Origin: Cherax quadricarinatus
Taxonomy: Eukaryota > Arthropoda > Malacostraca > Decapoda > Parastacidae
Length of the DNA stretch: 64,000 nt
Assembly (NCBI RefSeq): GCF_038502225.1
Contig: NC_091298.1
Coordinates: 35,943,344-36,007,343 of the forward strand
Reading direction: 5' to 3'
The notes beneath the pieces were generated by a model, which worked only from the letters and a program-made list of their open reading frames with translations, was not told the origin of the DNA and ran no database searches. The translations under genes and the position numbers were made by a program. Below are positions 22,903-38,250 of this stretch, one piece after another. How positions within the stretch are numbered: the first letter of the stretch is position 1; every line of letters begins with the position of its first letter.

Positions 22903-23892
22903 CGCTTCTCACCCTTCGCCTCCTCCTGGGCATCTTCCCTGTGGACCTCCACTGCCACACTCTGGACCCGCCCCTCATCACTCACAACTTTCTCATTGAG
23001 GCCACCCACCTCAGCCTCTACACTCACATCATCCAAGCCAGTATTGACCGAAACATCCAGTAAGCCGTCCAGGGCCGTTGCGTTGCCGTTGCATACGTCA
23101 GTTGGTCCGTAGTACCATCAGATCCCGCCTCAGCTTCAGGTTTCCCACGTCTCGTTGGACAAGTCGGCGCTATGTTTTCGTACGCCCCAAACACACGGCA
23201 CGTACGCCTCTGACCTGAGTATGTTACGTACACCTGAGTCCAGAAGTCCTCCATTCCCACATAAGATGGAATAGGATGCCTTAGGGACATTTTCAGGGAA
23301 AACGTCCCTTCAGGGAAGCCAACTAGTGGCCCATCTCGCCAACGTCCCAATGTCACCATGTGGATCGTCCCATATCGTCCAAACACCTGCCGTAAATCAC
23401 TTTCATCCGCCTCGAAAGGTACATTACGCACCTTGACCCAGGTGTAGAATCTTGATACGTCATGAAGACGGACACTAACGCCAGGGGTAACCGTCTTAAC
23501 CACTTCCTGATACTTGGCCACAATGTTGTCATATGTACTGCTCAGCCGGAACTTGACGAAAATGCGTGCCACACCATTCAGTGAGACTCCATAAAGATCT
23601 TCATTAACGATACCGTACGTATCCCGCAATATCGCCGTCAGCAACATGTTGTTATTCTGGGCAATAAGCACGCCCCTCACTAATTCCAAACAGATAGTGT
23701 TCACGCGTCTGCGGCCACTCTCCGCCATGATGAAAAAGCTGTCACCTGCCACCAGGGGTCAGAGCGCAGTTCCAAGTACGTCCTCTCTACTCAAGAGTTG
23801 AGAGACGAATATGAAAACTGCGCAGAAAGCCAGATGATTCGGGAACTACTGCGCAGCCTGCCCGCACGGCCCAAAAGCGATGCGAGCAATGA
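22903..23892 (-). pseudogene. Family A LINE ORF1 with 5' UTR, broken
   Basis: On the minus strand the element starts at about 23892 (TCATTGCTCGCATCG) with the family A leader, then ORF1 from an ATG near 23729 (MAESGRRRVNT). The RRM-like part is intact (WVKVRNVPFEADESDLRQVF). The zinc knuckle is damaged (RTCRVFGAYENIAPTCP: the second Cys is F and the His is N). Shortly after, the reading shifts frame and continues to about 22903 in text matching the acidic C-terminal part of the good ORF1 (VQSVAVEVHREDAQEE). It has no ORF2 and is flanked by two CR1 pieces. Confidence 0.75.
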
Positions 23893-24700
23893 CCATTGCA
23901 TCAGTCTGTTCAAATCATCCTGGTGTGCTCTAATGTCCTCAATAGAATGAATTGGACGGCCTATTTTGGTGTCATCAGAAAATTTGCTTATGCTGCGATT
24001 TATTCCCTCATCTTTGTCGTTTATGTAAATTGTGAACAACAAGGGGGCCAACACTGACCCTTGTGGAACACCGCTTGTGACGTGCCCCTATTCTCATTCC
24101 TCTCCATTTATGCAAACTCTCTGCTGCCTATTTGTCAACCATGCCTCTATCAAGGAAAAAGTTTCTCCTCCTTTTCCGTGTGCTTTAAGTTTTCTCAACA
24201 GCCTCTGATGTGGAACTCTATCGAGAGCCTTACTGAAGTCTTTATACACAATATCATATTCAATATCATGATCTACCTTCTCAAATGCCTTAGTGAAAAA
24301 AGTTAGTAAATTCGTAAGACAGGAACGCCCCTTTGTAAAACCGTGCTGAGATTCATTAATCAATTTATGCCTTTCAAGATGGCTTCGAATTACATCGGCA
24401 ATTATTGATTCCATAATTTTTCCCACTATGGAGGTATGGCTTATTGGTCTATAGTTCGATGCTAACGACCTGTCACCTGCCTTGTAAATAGGTATTACAT
24501 TTGCCATTTTCCACTTATCTGGCTCTATGCCAGTTTGTAGTGATATATTGAAAAGATTAGCAAAAGTTATGCTAAGTACCTCTTTACATTCCTTTAAAAC
24601 CCTCGCAAACAGTTCATCAGAGCCTGGGAATTTGTTAAGTTTTAATTTGTTTATTTGTCTGAGGACCATGTCACTAGTTACCCCAATCGTGCATACTTTA
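23893..24700 (-). pseudogene. CR1-type LINE reverse transcriptase fragment
   Basis: On the minus strand, text runs VTSDMVLRQINKLKLNKFPG, NYRPISHTSIVGKIMES, QHGFTKGRSCLTNLLTFF, YKDFSKALDRVPHQ, then (after a frameshift near 24080) LAPLLFTIYIND and SKFSDDTKIG. It is cut off at 23893 within DDLNRLMQW by the family A fragment. The upstream limit near 24700 is approximate. Catalytic boxes are altered (FSDD, KDFSKALD), so it is inactive. It is closer to the copy at 38889 than to the one at 20795. Confidence 0.8.
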
Positions 24701-24836
24701 TGTAGCTGATACCCGCCGATACCGATTCTTTCGCATCCATAATTTATGTAAGTTAATATCTTAATTCCAATATATACAGAAAATATTCGTTTTCCCCCTC
24801 CCTCCATTCGATATCAAGGTTTGCATTAAGTAATTA

Positions 24837-25039
24837 CAGTGGACCCCCGGTTAACGATATTTTTTCACTCCAGAAGTATGTTCAGGTGCCAGTACTGACC
24901 GAATTTGTTCCCATAAGAAATATTGTGAAGTAGATTAGTCCATTTCAGACCCCCAAACATACACGTACAAACGCACTTACATAAATACACTTACATAATT
25001 GGTCACATTCAGAGGTAATCATTATGCGGGGGTCCACTG
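24837..25039. mobile_element. Tc1/mariner- or Tigger-like MITE with TA duplication
   Basis: The ends are inverted: CAGTGGACCCCCGG at the left and GCGGGGGTCCACTG at the right, each flanked by TA (24835-24836 and 25040-25041). It is 203 bp long with no coding capacity. This fits a non-autonomous element of the Tc1/mariner/pogo superfamily. Confidence 0.85.
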
Positions 25040-25041
25040 TA

Positions 25042-25555
25042 TTTGTCAATATGGATAATAAAATGACTGAGCTTCAGGTATTAGGTTGTTTCAGCAGCAA
25101 CGTTTGCTGTCTTTCCTGTAATAAAAGATTGCAGTTACACTTAATTAACTGCAGACACACAAAACTGAAGGCTCCAACATGAAAGAAATACACCACCAAC
25201 ATTGTTGTATCCACGTAACCTCAGATATTTAAACACAAATGCCTATAACAGAAAGATTATCACAAACAGTAAATAATAATTATATTTCACACAAGCAGTT
25301 ACATGTTTAACTCACACAGGTAACCACATATATTTCTCACGTGTGTGTCACATATATGTGGATTACATATATGTATCGCTAGCATATAATTATAAATTGA
25401 CTCATGTATACACTAACACACTCAAGTCATCTTTTAACAAAGTACTCGCATGATGAAGATAATATTACAAAAATATGGAACGGGAAGACACGCACACAGA
25501 CACATTACAATTTATTATGCACATGCAATCTGATCGCCCAGAAAACCGTGCTGCT
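25042..25555. other. No recognised feature
   Basis: AT-rich DNA with CA-rich stretches (about 25310-25400). I see no repeat family or coding signal. Confidence 0.45.
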
Positions 25556-25559
25556 CAAT

Positions 25560-25735
25560 AATAATTTTTGAAGGGGTGGACCGGTAGGCCAGCGGAAGGC
25601 CTCGGTCAGATGAGCAAAAGCTCCAGCTGTGGGTCATCATATGAGTAAGACCCGCATCAGGAAACACTTGTCATGTTTCCAGACAAACGTTATACCTACG
25701 TGCCGCTCTCAGCGGACAGAGGATCCAGCTTCCAC
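25560..25735 (+). repeat. Unclassified interspersed repeat
   Basis: The block with GGGTGGACCGGTAGGCCAGC, GGAAGGCCTCGGTCAGATGA and GGAAACACTTGTC is text that I recall as a common decapod interspersed repeat. I cannot assign a class. Confidence 0.4.
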
Positions 25736-25979
25736 AGATCCTTGCGCTGAATGATGCACTCACTAACCTGCATATACAGAGCAGTTAGCTAAAAGCTCAT
25801 ACAATTTCACATTCATACAATCAACACATTACTATCGATGTTCTAGTTGCATGCCAGCTCGTCCGTCCAGTAAATTGTGTTTGCAGTTAAACGGCGACAA
25901 TTTGTTCATGTTTTTCCAATACTCCGTAGTAAAGGTGATTTCGCATCACGTTAACACTAGCCTGTCCCTGACTGAGAGG

Positions 25980-26040
25980 GATTGTTTATCTTGATTGATA
26001 GTGATGCTTGGTGCTTAATGGTGATGCTTGGTTCTTGATT
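25980..26040 (+). repeat. 20-bp satellite, left portion
   Basis: Degenerate tandem units of about 20 bp (GTGATGCTTGGTGCTTGATG-like). It is interrupted by the family A insertion at 26041 and resumes at 31986. Confidence 0.75.
26027..26040 (+). repeat. Target-site duplication (left) of family A copy 3
   Basis: CTTGGTTCTTGATT, identical to 31986-31999, flanks the LINE 26041-31985. Confidence 0.85.
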
Positions 26041-26929
26041 TTTTTTTTTTATATTTTATTTAAAACCAACAATAGACAATAGACAAAAGGAAAAACCCTA
26101 AAGATGACAATATATGAACAAATAACTGAAAAAACGTTACATTAGATATTGAAACATTAACGAATAACATTACAATATAACAAATATGACCACTATTACC
26201 TACATATAAAATCAGATACCGAAGCTTAAAATTGTCCTATACTAGCTACATGTGGATAAGTTAACTTTTCGCAAAAACATGCAAACCTATATTAACTCTT
26301 CCTCAAATTAATCATCCTTGCTCTTAATTCACACTAGAATAATAAAATACAAGTATAATAAAGAGCAGTTTGAATCAAAGAACATTCCACAATTATCATA
26401 AATTTACCCTAACCTAAGCCTAGTATTTCATCTGTATTATAAATGTCTAATCAACACGAAAATTTTACCACATACCCCTAACCATATTTGTTGGTGTACA
26501 TGATACAACCTTGTATTACCATAAAGAGAAAAAAAAAAGAACAAAAAAGGAAAACCCACTCTTCACCTTTAAAATCAGACTTCAATTTACATACATGTAC
26601 ATACATATAAATAAGTATATAAAGTATGTTGTCTAATTGAACACAATCACTTACAACGTCAGTTATAATATTACGTCAACTCAACCATGAATAACTTCAT
26701 CCAATTCTTACAACTTCAAGGGTTCGTAAAACTCTTAAACTACATACTTCTATTGGCACCAAATCAATTGTGCTTACAAAAATACAATTGTAAATTAAAC
26801 TGTAACATAAAAAGCCATTTTGACATTTACACATTGTATCAAAATCATAAATGCTCATAGAAAATATGTATTGTATATCATTGAAAATGTTCATGAGAAA
26901 AACCATTAATGGTATATACAAGAAAGTAA

Positions 26930-27095
26930 ACATACATACAATACATACATATACATACATATACATATATATATACATATACATATATACATATACACAT
27001 ACATACACATACATATATACATACATACATACACACATACACATACATACACAAATACACACACACATACAACACATGCATATATATACACACAT
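26930..27095. repeat. TACATA/CACATA microsatellite
   Basis: Imperfect ACATAC and ATATAC repeats within the 3' UTR of family A copy 3. Confidence 0.9.
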
Positions 27096-27263
27096 ACACA
27101 TACATAGTTATAAGTCGATAATTCCAAATATAACTGTATTGTACTTGACACACTCGGAACAAATAATGTTAAAATTGCACCCCAGACATACCTCATATAA
27201 CATTCATCAAACAAACTCATCATGCTACCGCCCATTCTAGGAAACCAGCCCATTTCATCCCCC

Positions 27264-30200
27264 TTACCTGCCTTTCAACTCCCGTAAATCCCGTAAAGTG
27301 AAATTCCTATAACCCTCACTTAAATCCCTCTCCCATCTCCCCCCATACACCTCCTTATTTCTACACTTTGTCCTATAAAAAGTTGCTGTTAATGCATTAA
27401 TTCTTTCACACACGTTCGCTCCTCTCATAGCCCAAGACATATAAATATAATCTGTAATTATATACCCTACCGCATTCTCTACCATCTGATTCACCCCACC
27501 TATGTCTAAGCTTAAAACCCTCAACACCTGCAAACCCCCCCCCCCCTCCCACTAACCTTATTACCTTACCCAACCAAACCCTTATTAGTTCAATACATTC
27601 GCAAAAATACACTATATGGAAAACAGTCTCCCATCCACCACAAGCCTTGCATATCCCATCCTCCCGTATTCTCTTATGGAATAAAACCATTCCAGACGGT
27701 AAGATCCCATGTAAAAATCTATACATTACTTCTCGTACTTTAGGTTTTAAACGTAATTTGTTCAAACGCCCCCAGATATTACGCCAATCATACATCGGAT
27801 AAACACCTTCTACCACTGCTACCACTGCCTTACCTTCCACCCCATCAAGGTTTCCCAATTTAATATGTGAAGGATCGCTCATGTTTATGACGACCCGTAA
27901 CATTGCCTCACCTATTATGAACTCCCTACCCACCCACCACCGTTGCATATCCTGACGTATCTTATGAAGTCCGCCTTCCCTCGCCCCCCCCTCCCGCTTA
28001 TAACTACGTTTCAAATACACACTCATAATCCTCTTTTCAACAGCTATAAGACCCAGCCCTCCACGGCCAACCGGGAGTGTGACAACCGCTCTACTTAACC
28101 ATTCGCTTCCAGTACCCCAAATGAATCTAAAAACACGCTTTTGTAACCTTTGAATCTCACTACGAAGTATCGGATATATTGCTGCTACATGCCAAAGTTT
28201 ACTATATAATAGGACATTCGTTGTAATTACTCTTTGATGCAAAGTTAAGTGTGCAGCTCGTAAACCACTGAGGCGCTTCAGTACACCATCTACAATACGC
28301 ACTGAATTTATTTGTTGTGCTAACTTGATATCACTTACATAAACGATCCCACATATCAGTAATTGGTCCACCTTTTTCCACCTTTCAACTACTTCACATT
28401 CCTCATTTAACCTATCCCCAAGATCCATATACTTCGTTTTCTCCTTATTAATTGACATGCCAGAAGCCTTTTCAAAAACATTTACTAACTTTTCCACCCG
28501 AGGCAAATCCCTGTTACCACTTACTAAAATCGTTGTGTCATCAACATATCCAACAATGCCAGCCCCCCCCACCCCTTTCGTCACCAACCCCATTTGCTGC
28601 CAATAAGACCCTAATTCCTCTATAAAAGGGATCCTGTAAACACGCAAAAAATATTTGTGAAAGGGGACAACCTTGACGTAGACCCCTGTTCATCTGAATT
28701 TGTTCTCCTAACCTTCCATTTACCTGCACCTGCAAGGATGCATCTTGATACATTAATTTGGCCCATGATATAATTTCCTCTCCAAACCCCTGCCATCTCA
28801 TAATCTTCCATAACGCTTCCCTTTCTACACTATCATATGCCGCCTCCCAATCTATAGCCAACACCCCCCCCACTCCCAATTTTACTCTTTCTTCAATAAA
28901 ACTTCTAATTAAACCATGCCCGTCATACATAGACCTTCCCGGCACCCCATATTGTCCCTTATCGATCACTTTACCCAGGACCTTTTTTATTCTGTTAGCT
29001 AAAATTCTTGCAAAAATCTTATAATCACCACACAATAACGAAATAGCACGATAGTCTTTAACTGTTAATGGCTCACCTTTAGGCACTAAAACGACCACAG
29101 CCATCCGCTGCTGTGCCCCTAAAACCCGATCCCGCTTAAGGATATTGAATAATCTTACCAAAAATTCTTTTAAAAACGCTCCAATTTTGGAGATAAAAGT
29201 CACTGGGCAACCCATCAATTCCTGGTGCCTTACCTAATTGCGCCCCGGATAAGGCTTCCCATGTCTCGCACTCCGTTATCGGCCCTTCCAAAACGAATCG
29301 ATCATGCTCTGTCAACTCACACTGCACAAACCTTCCAATTGACTGTAATGCTATTTCACTTATTCCCACACTTTGCGTTTTCAACTTAACCCAAGCATCA
29401 ATATACCCACTCATACCCTCAGTCGTCGTCAACACCTGGTCCACTTTATACCCTTGCATACCTACCTGAACATTCAACCCCATTAACTCCATTGCCTTGC
29501 GACGTGTGTGTTGACTCCGCAACACACACGCCGACGGCCGATCTCCCCACAAAACCTCCTCAATCCCGACCTTAAGCCTTTCCCCATCAAACCTCTCATT
29601 TTGTAAATTCCGGATATTTTCCTTCAAACTTTCAATTTCAATAACAGGATAATTAGCATTAATTTGTGCATAACATTCGCGCAACTGCCCCTCTAAATAT
29701 TTTTGAAAACCGTATTGTAACTGATTATATCTCTTCCCTCGATTAATATAATATTCCTTAATACGTTTTTTAGCTATTGTTTCCCACCAATTAACCATGG
29801 CAACATCCCCTGGTGCTTCTACCACTAAACGATCCCACATATGTCCAAAAGACAAAAGACTATCCTCTTCCTTTAATAACTTTACATTCAATTTCCAAAA
29901 TGATGGACCCCTCCGAGGCACACCCTCAATATCCACATCTATTACCACTCCTCTATGATCGGAAAAAACCACATCTATCACATCCACCCTCTGCACAGTA
30001 ACCGCACAAGGCACGTACATTCGGTCCAACCTCGCCGCATAACCTCGTTTAATGAAGGTATGCTCTACCATCCCTCCCCCCCCACACACATCCTTTAACC
30101 CCACCCCGGTCAATATATCCCCCAATATACCCAAACAACACCCCGCACCTCTGGGCTCCACATCTTTACGACGTATCACGCAATTCCAATCTCCGCCTAT

Positions 30201-30640
30201 TATTGCAACATTCGGTAAACCACGTAAAAAATAGACCAGCACGTCCCGAACAAATTTAGTTTTAATACTCACGTCACCCTCAGCCGGACCATATACACAT
30301 ACTAAACTAATGGGAACCCTACCCCAAGTTCCATCCACCCTAATTACCCTCCCCTCCCCCCCTTCACTACGCCTTACTATAAACGGGCTAGTTTCCTTTA
30401 CCAAAATGGCAGCCCCACCTTTCAAACGTGTCGCATGTTCCATGTACACATTATAACCACTCATATCCAACTCATAACCAGGCCTAAAATTATGTTCCTG
30501 TAAGAATACCACATCCACACCAAGTCGCACCAAATACTCATTAAACCACTTAAGCTTCCTCTCAGCTCTCAACCCGTTAATATTTATAGTAAAACACTTG
30601 AATTCAACAAATGGGTTTTCCTTTTGTCCCCGGCATTGAC
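27264..30640 (-). pseudogene. Family A LINE ORF2: endonuclease, reverse transcriptase, zf-RVT
   Basis: Open segments are about 30640-29136, 29218-28541, 28647-27406 and 27533-27264. The endonuclease fold begins at CFTINING (about 30590), with FLQEHNF, VYGPAEGDV and GGDWNCVIRR. Reverse-transcriptase motifs are PGIDGLPSDFY, DYRAISLLCGDYKIFAR, LAIDWEAAYDSVER, LRQGCPLSQIFF and VGYVDDTTILV; the zf-RVT is CKACGGWETVFHIVYFCE (about 27590-27650). The frame breaks lie near 29165 (T/A runs), 28600 and a C-run at 27535-27548, so one or more could be sequencing error. ORF2 overlaps the end of ORF1 in the +1 frame and has no ATG near its start. All family A copies have YVDD at the active site. Confidence 0.85.
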
Positions 30641-31260
30641 TTTACCCCAGTTCGTTTTGCAACACCTCTGTCCCTCCCCCCTTTGTTGGGAATCACCTTT
30701 GCAATCCCTTGATCCTTGGGTTCACCATTCCCTCTCTTCTGTACCTCCACCCAAGACTTTTTCCCAGGGCGTTGGGCAGGAGTTAGCACATCATCAGAAT
30801 CCGATGATGCTGCAGTCCTCTTTCGTGTCCCGCCCTCCACCTGCATTTTGACATCAGAAGCACCGTCCTGATGCACCTCCACCTCTACTGCATGCACCTT
30901 CAATCCTGTAGACTCTCTCGTCGACAAACCGTCATCTTCTGCCATACCATCATTCACAGCCTTCCCCAGAACTGAGCCTGGGTCTTCCACCTGATCTAGG
31001 ACCGATTCCTCTAACAAGTCATCCAACGCCTTTACCAAAGACGCCGCCACTTCTTCACCCATATTAGGTAGTCTCTCCTCAAAAACCTTATGTATGTCCA
31101 ATGACTGAGATTCTCCTTGTAGCGTTACAACTGGCGATTCAAGCTCCTTTTCTTTGTCTACCTCCTCACTCCATGACAACCGTTGTTGGGGCGGTGTAGC
31201 AAGAGACTGTTCTCGCTCATCGCCAACCTCGTCCACTGGCTGCTGTTGCTGCTGTTGCTG

Positions 31261-31306
<46 letters not shown>

Positions 31307-31911
31307 CGTTGCTGTTGTGCCGGGTACCCACTTCGTTTCTCACACTGCGCCGCGATGTGGTCATATGACCCACATAGCCGACACGTACGTTGTTGCCCCG
31401 CATACGTTACATATACTTGAGTCCTTAATTCTTTCAACACAATATATGAAGGAATAGGGTGCCGAAGAGTCATTTTAACTGTATACGCGCCTTCCAGTGC
31501 ACCTGCATACGGTCCAGTTGCCCATCTCCCTGCTGTGGCTACGTGAACCGTCCCATAAGTACGCAGTTCACTGGTAATATCAAAATCAGTCGCCTCAAAA
31601 GGCACATTCCTGATTTTCACCCAGGTGTAATGTCGAGATACATCATGAAGTCTCACCGACACAGCTGTATTAACCTGTATGATGGTCTCCTGATACTTGT
31701 CGACCACTGCCTCGTAGACTTGTGCAGACGTCATCTTAACGAAGATTCTTGTCATTCCATTTAATGCGACACCACATATCTCCTCATTTGCTATACCATA
31801 GGTATCGCGAATGATCGCTGGTAATAATAAATCCATGTTGGATCCTGTGACAGCACCACGGATCATCTCAATGCAGACAGTGTTGATTCTTCTTCTGCTA
31901 TTCAGCGCCAT
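30604..31911 (-). CDS. Family A LINE ORF1 with CCHC knuckle and poly-Q
   Basis: This is an intact 435-aa frame. I chose ATG 31911-31909 (MALNSRRRINT) because both other ORF1 copies start at the equivalent place; the frame is open 23 codons further up. The N-terminal half holds an RRM-like block (WVKIRNVPFEATDFD). A CCHC knuckle follows (CRLCGSYDHIAAQC, CX2CX4HX4C), then a glutamine tract of more than 20 residues coded by mixed CAG/CAA (31235-31315), then an acidic and a basic C-terminal tail. The likely role is RNA binding and chaperoning for the element. It overlaps ORF2 by about 37 bases. Confidence 0.85.
31235..31315 (-). repeat. CAG/CAA repeat coding poly-Q in ORF1
   Basis: On the plus strand this is a CTG/TTG run within the family A ORF1. 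It codes a near-pure glutamine tract placed just after the zinc knuckle. The other ORF1 copies here do not show it. Confidence 0.9.
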
Positions 31912-31985
31912 GTTGGAGAAAATAAAGTTTCCACCAACCAACGCTAGGGGCAGCTCAATCAGGTAAACTGCGCAAAACAAACTCC

Positions 31986-31999
31986 CTTGGTTCTTGATT
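31986..31999 (+). repeat. Target-site duplication (right) of family A copy 3
   Basis: CTTGGTTCTTGATT, identical to 26027-26040. Confidence 0.85.
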
Positions 32000-33400
32000 A
32001 TGGTGCTCGGTGCTTCATGGTGATGCTTGGTACTTGGCAGTGATACTTGATGCTTGACAGAGATACTTTGTACTTGATGGTATTATTCGGTGCTTGATAG
32101 TGATGGTTATCGCTTGACAGTGATATCTAGTGCTTGATTGTGATGCTTGGTACTTGATAGTGATACTTGGTACACGACAGTGATATCTGGTGTCTAATAG
32201 TGACGCTTGGTACATTATAGTGATATTCGATGCTTGATGGTAATGCTCGGTGCATGACGCTTGGTACTTGATAGTGATACGATACTTGTTATGTATACAT
32301 GGTGCTGCGAGTGATGATTGATACTTCATAAGGATACTTGGTTCTTAAGGAAGTTAATAAAAAACAGCAGGAACTATAGAAATTCCTTTACCTCAATAAG
32401 TGATTCCAGTAACAGATGTCCTCTAGACAAGATAAACCTGTTCTTTTTCTGCGTACTTGTTACGAGGAGCACTATAACAGGGTGGCCCTGGGCTCTGTTC
32501 GTAACAGGACTCGTACGAGCTTGAGCTTGAACTGTGACACAAGGGAACAGGTAGCCAGCAGCCCTGGCAGCCAATCAAAACTCTCCTTCAACGGGTACAA
32601 TGAGAGGTGTATTGGTTACATCCCACCTGTGTAAAAGAACTAACAACGTAATGCAAATAACAATATAAACATTCAATTTTCCTTTTTAGATGTTAACGAA
32701 AAACTCAGTAATATACAATTATATACATAATATTTATGACGTCCTTTTCTTAGGGCACAACGCTTGGTACTTGATGGTGACGCTTGGTACTTCAAATGAT
32801 GATTGGTGCTTGATACTAATGCTTGGCAAGTCATGGGATGATTAGTACTTGATAGTGATGTTTTGTACTTCAAGGGATGATTAGTACTTGATAGTGATCC
32901 TTTGTACTTCAAGGGACGATTGGTAACCGATAGTGATGCTTGGTATTTCAAGGGTTGAGTGGTACTTGATGGTGATATTTGGTACTTCATGGTAATGATT
33001 GGTGCTTCATGCGATGATTGGTATTTGATAGTGATGTTTGGTGCTTCATGGGTCGATTAGTACTTGATATCGATGCTTTGAACCTGATGGTGATGTTTTG
33101 TACTTGATAGTGATGCTTGCCACTTGACTGTGAAGCTTGATTGCTACACTTGATTCGTTATGGTGAAGTTCAAAAAGTAATTGTTTTTTGGTATCCGACT
33201 GTGAAAGGTGGTACTACTTGGAACTTATGTACTGTACTTAGAACGTGATTGTGAAGCTTTGTGATTGATGTTGATGCTTATTTAACTGTGATGCTTGGCG
33301 TTTCACTGTGAAGCCTAATTCGTCATAATTGTAACCTTTGGTGTTTTACTGTGATCCTTCATACTTACTGGTAAAGATTAGTATTAGACAGTGAAGCTGT
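31992..33400 (+). repeat. Degenerate 20-bp satellite, right portion
   Basis: Diverged units of TGATGCTTGGTACTTGATAG type cover 31992-32340 and 32757-33400. The stretch 32345-32755 breaks the array with sequence that I do not recognise. The array decays toward its right end. Confidence 0.8.
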
Positions 33401-34225
33401 CAGAGTAAGCATTGTACAGCCTCTCGATATCTGAAAATTTTGTGTCGTAATCCTTGCAGGTGTTTTGTGTCTTTTTTGTTCGCAGAACATCTGAGAAACA
33501 TTTTTTTCTGTTTCTGATAAGTTAAAGAAGGTGATTTTAGCGGTGCATATTGTATTTTTACAGTGATTATCATAGCGACCTCATTAATGTAATATTTCAA
33601 CGTTACTTTTCTTAAATAATGTAAGCGCTGACTATATCTAAAATGACCTTCCACACTAGTAATAGGATGCCACTGATACTTGGATAACGTTCACGACTAG
33701 CAAAATCAACTAGATTACCACTATCACTGTGCATTCAGGGTAACACAGATACAAATTGTTGCAGTCTGTGGCAGTGGAAATACCAACACAGACCAAAGCG
33801 AGAATCTGCTTCTCAGATAGTTCACTGACAGTCCCAGGTCAGCACTAGCTTCCCTTGGGAAACTATGCAATACGATAGCAACAACACATTGCAGACTTCC
33901 GCAACTATGAAAGACCAAAGGACCAAGGAACAAATACTGTGAGTAAAGTTAAGGAAAATCTCATTACATGTCAGACTTTATGAAGCCCTAGAGGCCTGGG
34001 TGCAGTCTTGGCACTCAACAATAAGCTGCTACTACAGTGGAAGAGCACGTCTCAAGTAGCTTTATTTGGCAGTCTTTGAAAGGTACTCTTAAATCTCCTC
34101 AGCTGTGTTGTTATAACTTTCTTCACCACCACACAGTGCTGTAATATCAAAAACTCTCAATAACTATTCCTTTCTTTTTCTTCTTTTTCCTCTTTCCTTC
34201 CTTCTGTTCTTACAGTCTTCCTTCC
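33401..34225. other. No recognised feature
   Basis: Mixed sequence with short frames only. No repeat family or domain is seen. Confidence 0.45.
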
Positions 34226-34227
34226 AT

Positions 34228-36795
<2,568 letters not shown>

Positions 36796-36796
36796 T

Positions 36797-36860
36797 TGAG
36801 TATCTTTATTCTGAAAGCGTTTGGCTAGCCAGTGGCTTCTTCAGTCCAGTACTGAAAAAA
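36797..36860 (-). ncRNA. Decayed hammerhead-like PLE remnant
   Basis: On the minus strand GGA-CUGAAGA-AGCCAC is followed by GGCUAGCC, AAACG and AAUAAAGAUAC. It matches the ribozyme block of the 375-bp units, but the GAAA element has lost its G and helix II is scrambled, so it is probably inactive. It shows PLE insertions outside the main arrays. Confidence 0.45.
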
Positions 36861-37099
36861 ATGGTGGTAATCAGAGTGTGTATACTGTTCATACGCATTG
36901 ATATAGTCGCTGGTTATCATTGTGTTAATTCCAACAAACTCTGGTGTAGATGGCTACGTGGCAACATTATTCAAGAACTCAAATCCATTATATTTTGACC
37001 TTTCCACTCCGTAAAATTTCCAGCAGTAGTTTGCGTGCTTAGTATGCTTTATGCGGACAGGAAGCAATCTTCATACATTTTCCAGCTGTGATATTCATC

Positions 37100-38250
37100 C
37101 TGCACATGAATGAAGTCGAGCAATATTCTATTTTTTAAATTTGTAATTATCCACCCTCTCATTTCTTTGACCTTCACAGTCTTTTTACCTTACTGTGTTC
37201 TTTACATGATATCACATTTGACATTATTTACCCACTTCCTTCACATGTTCCACGTTCTATGTGATGGTCCATTTGATTCCTTTATTTCCATATCCGAACA
37301 GCTGGAATTTGTCATCAGTGAAAAACATTTTCCATTGCCCACCGTTAGATTTTATTGCACTCGATTTGACATTTTCTCGAGTATCTATCAATGTGACTTT
37401 CTAGCGCAGTTTGATGTCCGAAATGGAAGATGCGAAGCAGTGGCAGCTAGAGTTTTTATCTGTATATATCATGAAGGTGCTGATGAGAATTGATAAAGGT
37501 GCCTGGAAAGTGCATTTGACAACTGAACTTCTTATTATGCTAAAGGGAGATTTTGTTTTGTTTACAGCTACATTCTGTGTCCTGTCCGTTAGAAAATTAA
37601 GTGTCCAATGTGATATTTTATCTGTTATACAGTTCATGATCGCATTTGTAAAATGCTGTTGCAATGGCCAGGTAGACTATATTCTTATTTTAGGTTTCTG
37701 TCAACCAGTGGTTGGGACAAGCATGAGATTTCTGCTCTAAAATCACGTTATTTCAACAAATTTGTATTCTGCTGTCTCATTTCCTTTCAAAGTTCTTTTT
37801 TATGATGTGTGCGATAGTGTTATGGGTCTGTAGAATTTTATCACAACTCGGTTGCATATTTTAAGCAGAGGAGCTATATCTAGGATATTTAAGTCCTCTG
37901 GGATGTAAATTAGTTCTAAACTCTTTCTATAAAGAATACTCAGAGTTATTGCTAGTTGTAATTTACTCCTTGTTAGAATTAAAAAAATCGGTAAAGTAAT
38001 CCGCGGTGCTGCTTGTGTGCGAATGATTTCTATTTCTTTTCCATATTCTGCGGAGTTTATGTTTATGGTAGAAATATGATTCGTAAGGGTGGAAATGACA
38101 ATGAAAAGGATAGATATATAAATCTCGTCTCGTTTCTAGGAATGCTGAACATTGTTTCATACTGGCATTAAAAATTTTGATAATTCAGTTTCAATCTTTG
38201 TGTATGAACCTTCTTTGAGTAGTCGGTCATGTATCAAAATGACGTTTATT
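37100..38250 (-). pseudogene. Decayed Jockey/CR1-type LINE reverse transcriptase
   Basis: Minus-strand text, with many breaks, includes LSILYRKSLELIYIPEDLN, then FYRPITL (the NYRPISL motif, about 37830), LNFLTDRTQNVAVNKTKS (about 37590) and a corrupted GVPQG region. A KFQLFGYGN-like block follows near 37290. The order and spacing match a reverse transcriptase; the active-site boxes are lost. Confidence 0.65.

Larger units (their letters stand above)
26041..31985 (-). mobile_element. Nearly full-length family A LINE (copy 3), 5.9 kb
   Basis: The element carries a short 5' leader, ORF1 (31911-30604), ORF2 (about 30640-27264), a 1.2-kb 3' UTR with a TACATA-type microsatellite, and an A-run preceded by an AAATAAAAT signal (minus strand, at 26041-26060). 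A perfect 14-bp target-site duplication flanks it. The 5' leader lacks about 80 bases present in the copies at 700 and 23892, so it is slightly truncated. ORF2 has about three frameshifts. Confidence 0.85.

Noticed and set aside
31154..31420. Frames with long runs of C or L opposite the poly-Q region
   Set aside because: Antisense or shifted reading of the CAG/CAA repeat inside family A ORF1.
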